Source of the DNA: Diorhabda sublineata
Taxonomy: Eukaryota > Arthropoda > Insecta > Coleoptera > Chrysomelidae
Direction of reading: 5' to 3'
Assembly: GCF_026230105.1 (NCBI RefSeq)
Contig: NC_079480.1
Location: forward strand, 19,944,488 to 20,008,487
DNA length: 64,000 nt
The notes under the pieces were generated by a model. The model was given only the letters and a program-made list of their open reading frames with translations. It had not been told where the DNA came from and did no database searches. Position 1 is the stretch's first letter; each line of letters starts with the position of its first letter. The translations under genes were made by a program, and so were the position numbers. Shown in pieces: positions 63,897 to 64,000 of this stretch.

Positions 63897-64000
63897 GTCA
63901 GATATCGTCGATTAACATCCATTGAAGCCCATTGAGGTCATTTGTCACTTTGTGATAATTGAAAATTTTCAGAGTCTATCTTCCTAATTTCAAGTCGAAT
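63897..64000. repeat. Partial terminal monomer, cut by the window edge
   Basis: The first 104 bases of a 147-bp monomer of the gtcagatatcg type, with ggtcatttg and ttttcagag variants. The array therefore continues past the right edge, as it also enters from the left in a full monomer at base 1. Confidence 0.95.

Larger units (their letters stand above)
1..64000. repeat. 147-bp satellite DNA array, 435 full monomers, spanning the entire window
   Basis: Every part of the window is a copy of one 147-bp monomer, all in the same orientation, starting at 1, 148, 295, 442 and so on to 63,897. Counting starts against coordinates gives 435 complete units plus a 104-bp partial one. All departures from 147 bp come from 22 length-variant monomers, described separately. 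No unique DNA, mobile element, inversion or gene interrupts the array. Monomers differ mainly by substitutions at a limited set of recurring sites, and blocks of different monomers are repeated as larger units. Known biology: long, homogeneous AT-rich arrays of nucleosome-sized monomers are typical of centromeric or pericentromeric heterochromatin. The centromeric role here is inference. Confidence 0.98.
48551..64000. repeat. Right-hand monomer family (gctcgtt / cacatctagc type)
   Basis: From 48,551 the monomers change character. Position 1 is g in nearly all copies (t or c once each, at 50,229 and 51,993). Most carry gctcgttgagg in place of gcccatt or gctcatt. The cluster cacatctagc with gtggaataac is common, and attttaag, atttcaag and gaattccaac (an EcoRI site) are frequent. 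Variants common to the left, such as atcag starts, gattaaaaa, gtcagttcgc and gtagaat, are missing. The monomer length and the conserved core are unchanged, so this is a diverged subfamily, not a new satellite. An island of the same type is present at about 47,081-47,430. Confidence 0.9.

Noticed and set aside
1..64000. CRISPR array (regular repeats)
   Set aside because: The repeats are directly adjacent with no unique spacers, 147 bp long and AT-rich, with no cas genes.
1..64000. Minisatellite-coded protein, since 147 is divisible by 3
   Set aside because: A repeat length of 49 codons could give an endless open frame, but stop codons recur in every monomer and no long frame is present on either strand.
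1..64000. Tandem rRNA, tRNA or snRNA gene cluster
   Set aside because: The monomer is about 69% A+T and has no tRNA box A/B pair, no rRNA-like conserved segment and no cloverleaf I could fold. Its only clear dyad is a 14-bp palindrome without a loop.
1..64000. Telomeric or subtelomeric repeat
   Set aside because: No TTAGGG, TTTAGGG or similar short tandem repeat occurs anywhere in the window.

Overview
The whole 64-kb window is one uninterrupted satellite DNA array. A 147-bp monomer (about 31% G+C in the first copy) repeats head to tail, always in the same orientation, from the first base to the last. Tracking the monomer start (the (a/g)tcagata motif) gives 435 complete monomers plus a 104-bp partial one at the right edge. 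The register closes exactly: 435 x 147 = 63,945, and the 22 monomers I found with a different length (net -49 bp) place the last start at 63,897, where it is. I see no credible gene, RNA gene, transposon, microsatellite, telomere repeat, inversion or unique spacer. The only longer open frame (50,207-50,416) is a stop-poor stretch of satellite.

Organism: a eukaryote, from a centromeric, pericentromeric or other heterochromatic block. Much of the variation among monomers consists of transitions at CpG positions (ttcgc/tttgc/ttcac; tcgttg/tcattg; cgtcg/catcg). This would fit a genome that methylates cytosine, such as a plant or vertebrate. I cannot name the species. I recall a 147-bp centromeric satellite described in woodland strawberry, but I cannot compare sequences, so this is only a lead.

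Layout: (1) 1 to about 20.4 kb holds higher-order repeats (HORs) built from 10, 12, 13, 17, 23 and 35 monomers, many tagged by a 143-bp monomer with a 4-bp deletion. (2) About 20.4-46.1 kb is a more mixed zone with trimers (441 bp), 7-, 8- and 9-mers (1,029, 1,176 and 1,323 bp) and long duplications of 5.3-6.5 kb, tagged by a 144-bp monomer (3-bp deletion). (3) At 46.1-48.8 kb a 1,470-bp (10-monomer) duplication carries the border between two monomer families. (4) 48.55-64 kb is a second family (gctcgttgagg, cacatctagc, gtggaataac, ttttaag, gaattccaac) with its own HORs of 5, 6, 9, 13, 17, 19 and 26 monomers, including a 2,792-bp tandem duplication.

The array reads as a record of repeated unequal exchange or segmental copying. 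Every duplication offset I measured is a whole number of 147-bp monomers once shared indels are counted. No protein-coding or defence system is present; what is notable is the architecture, the strict length conservation and the family border.
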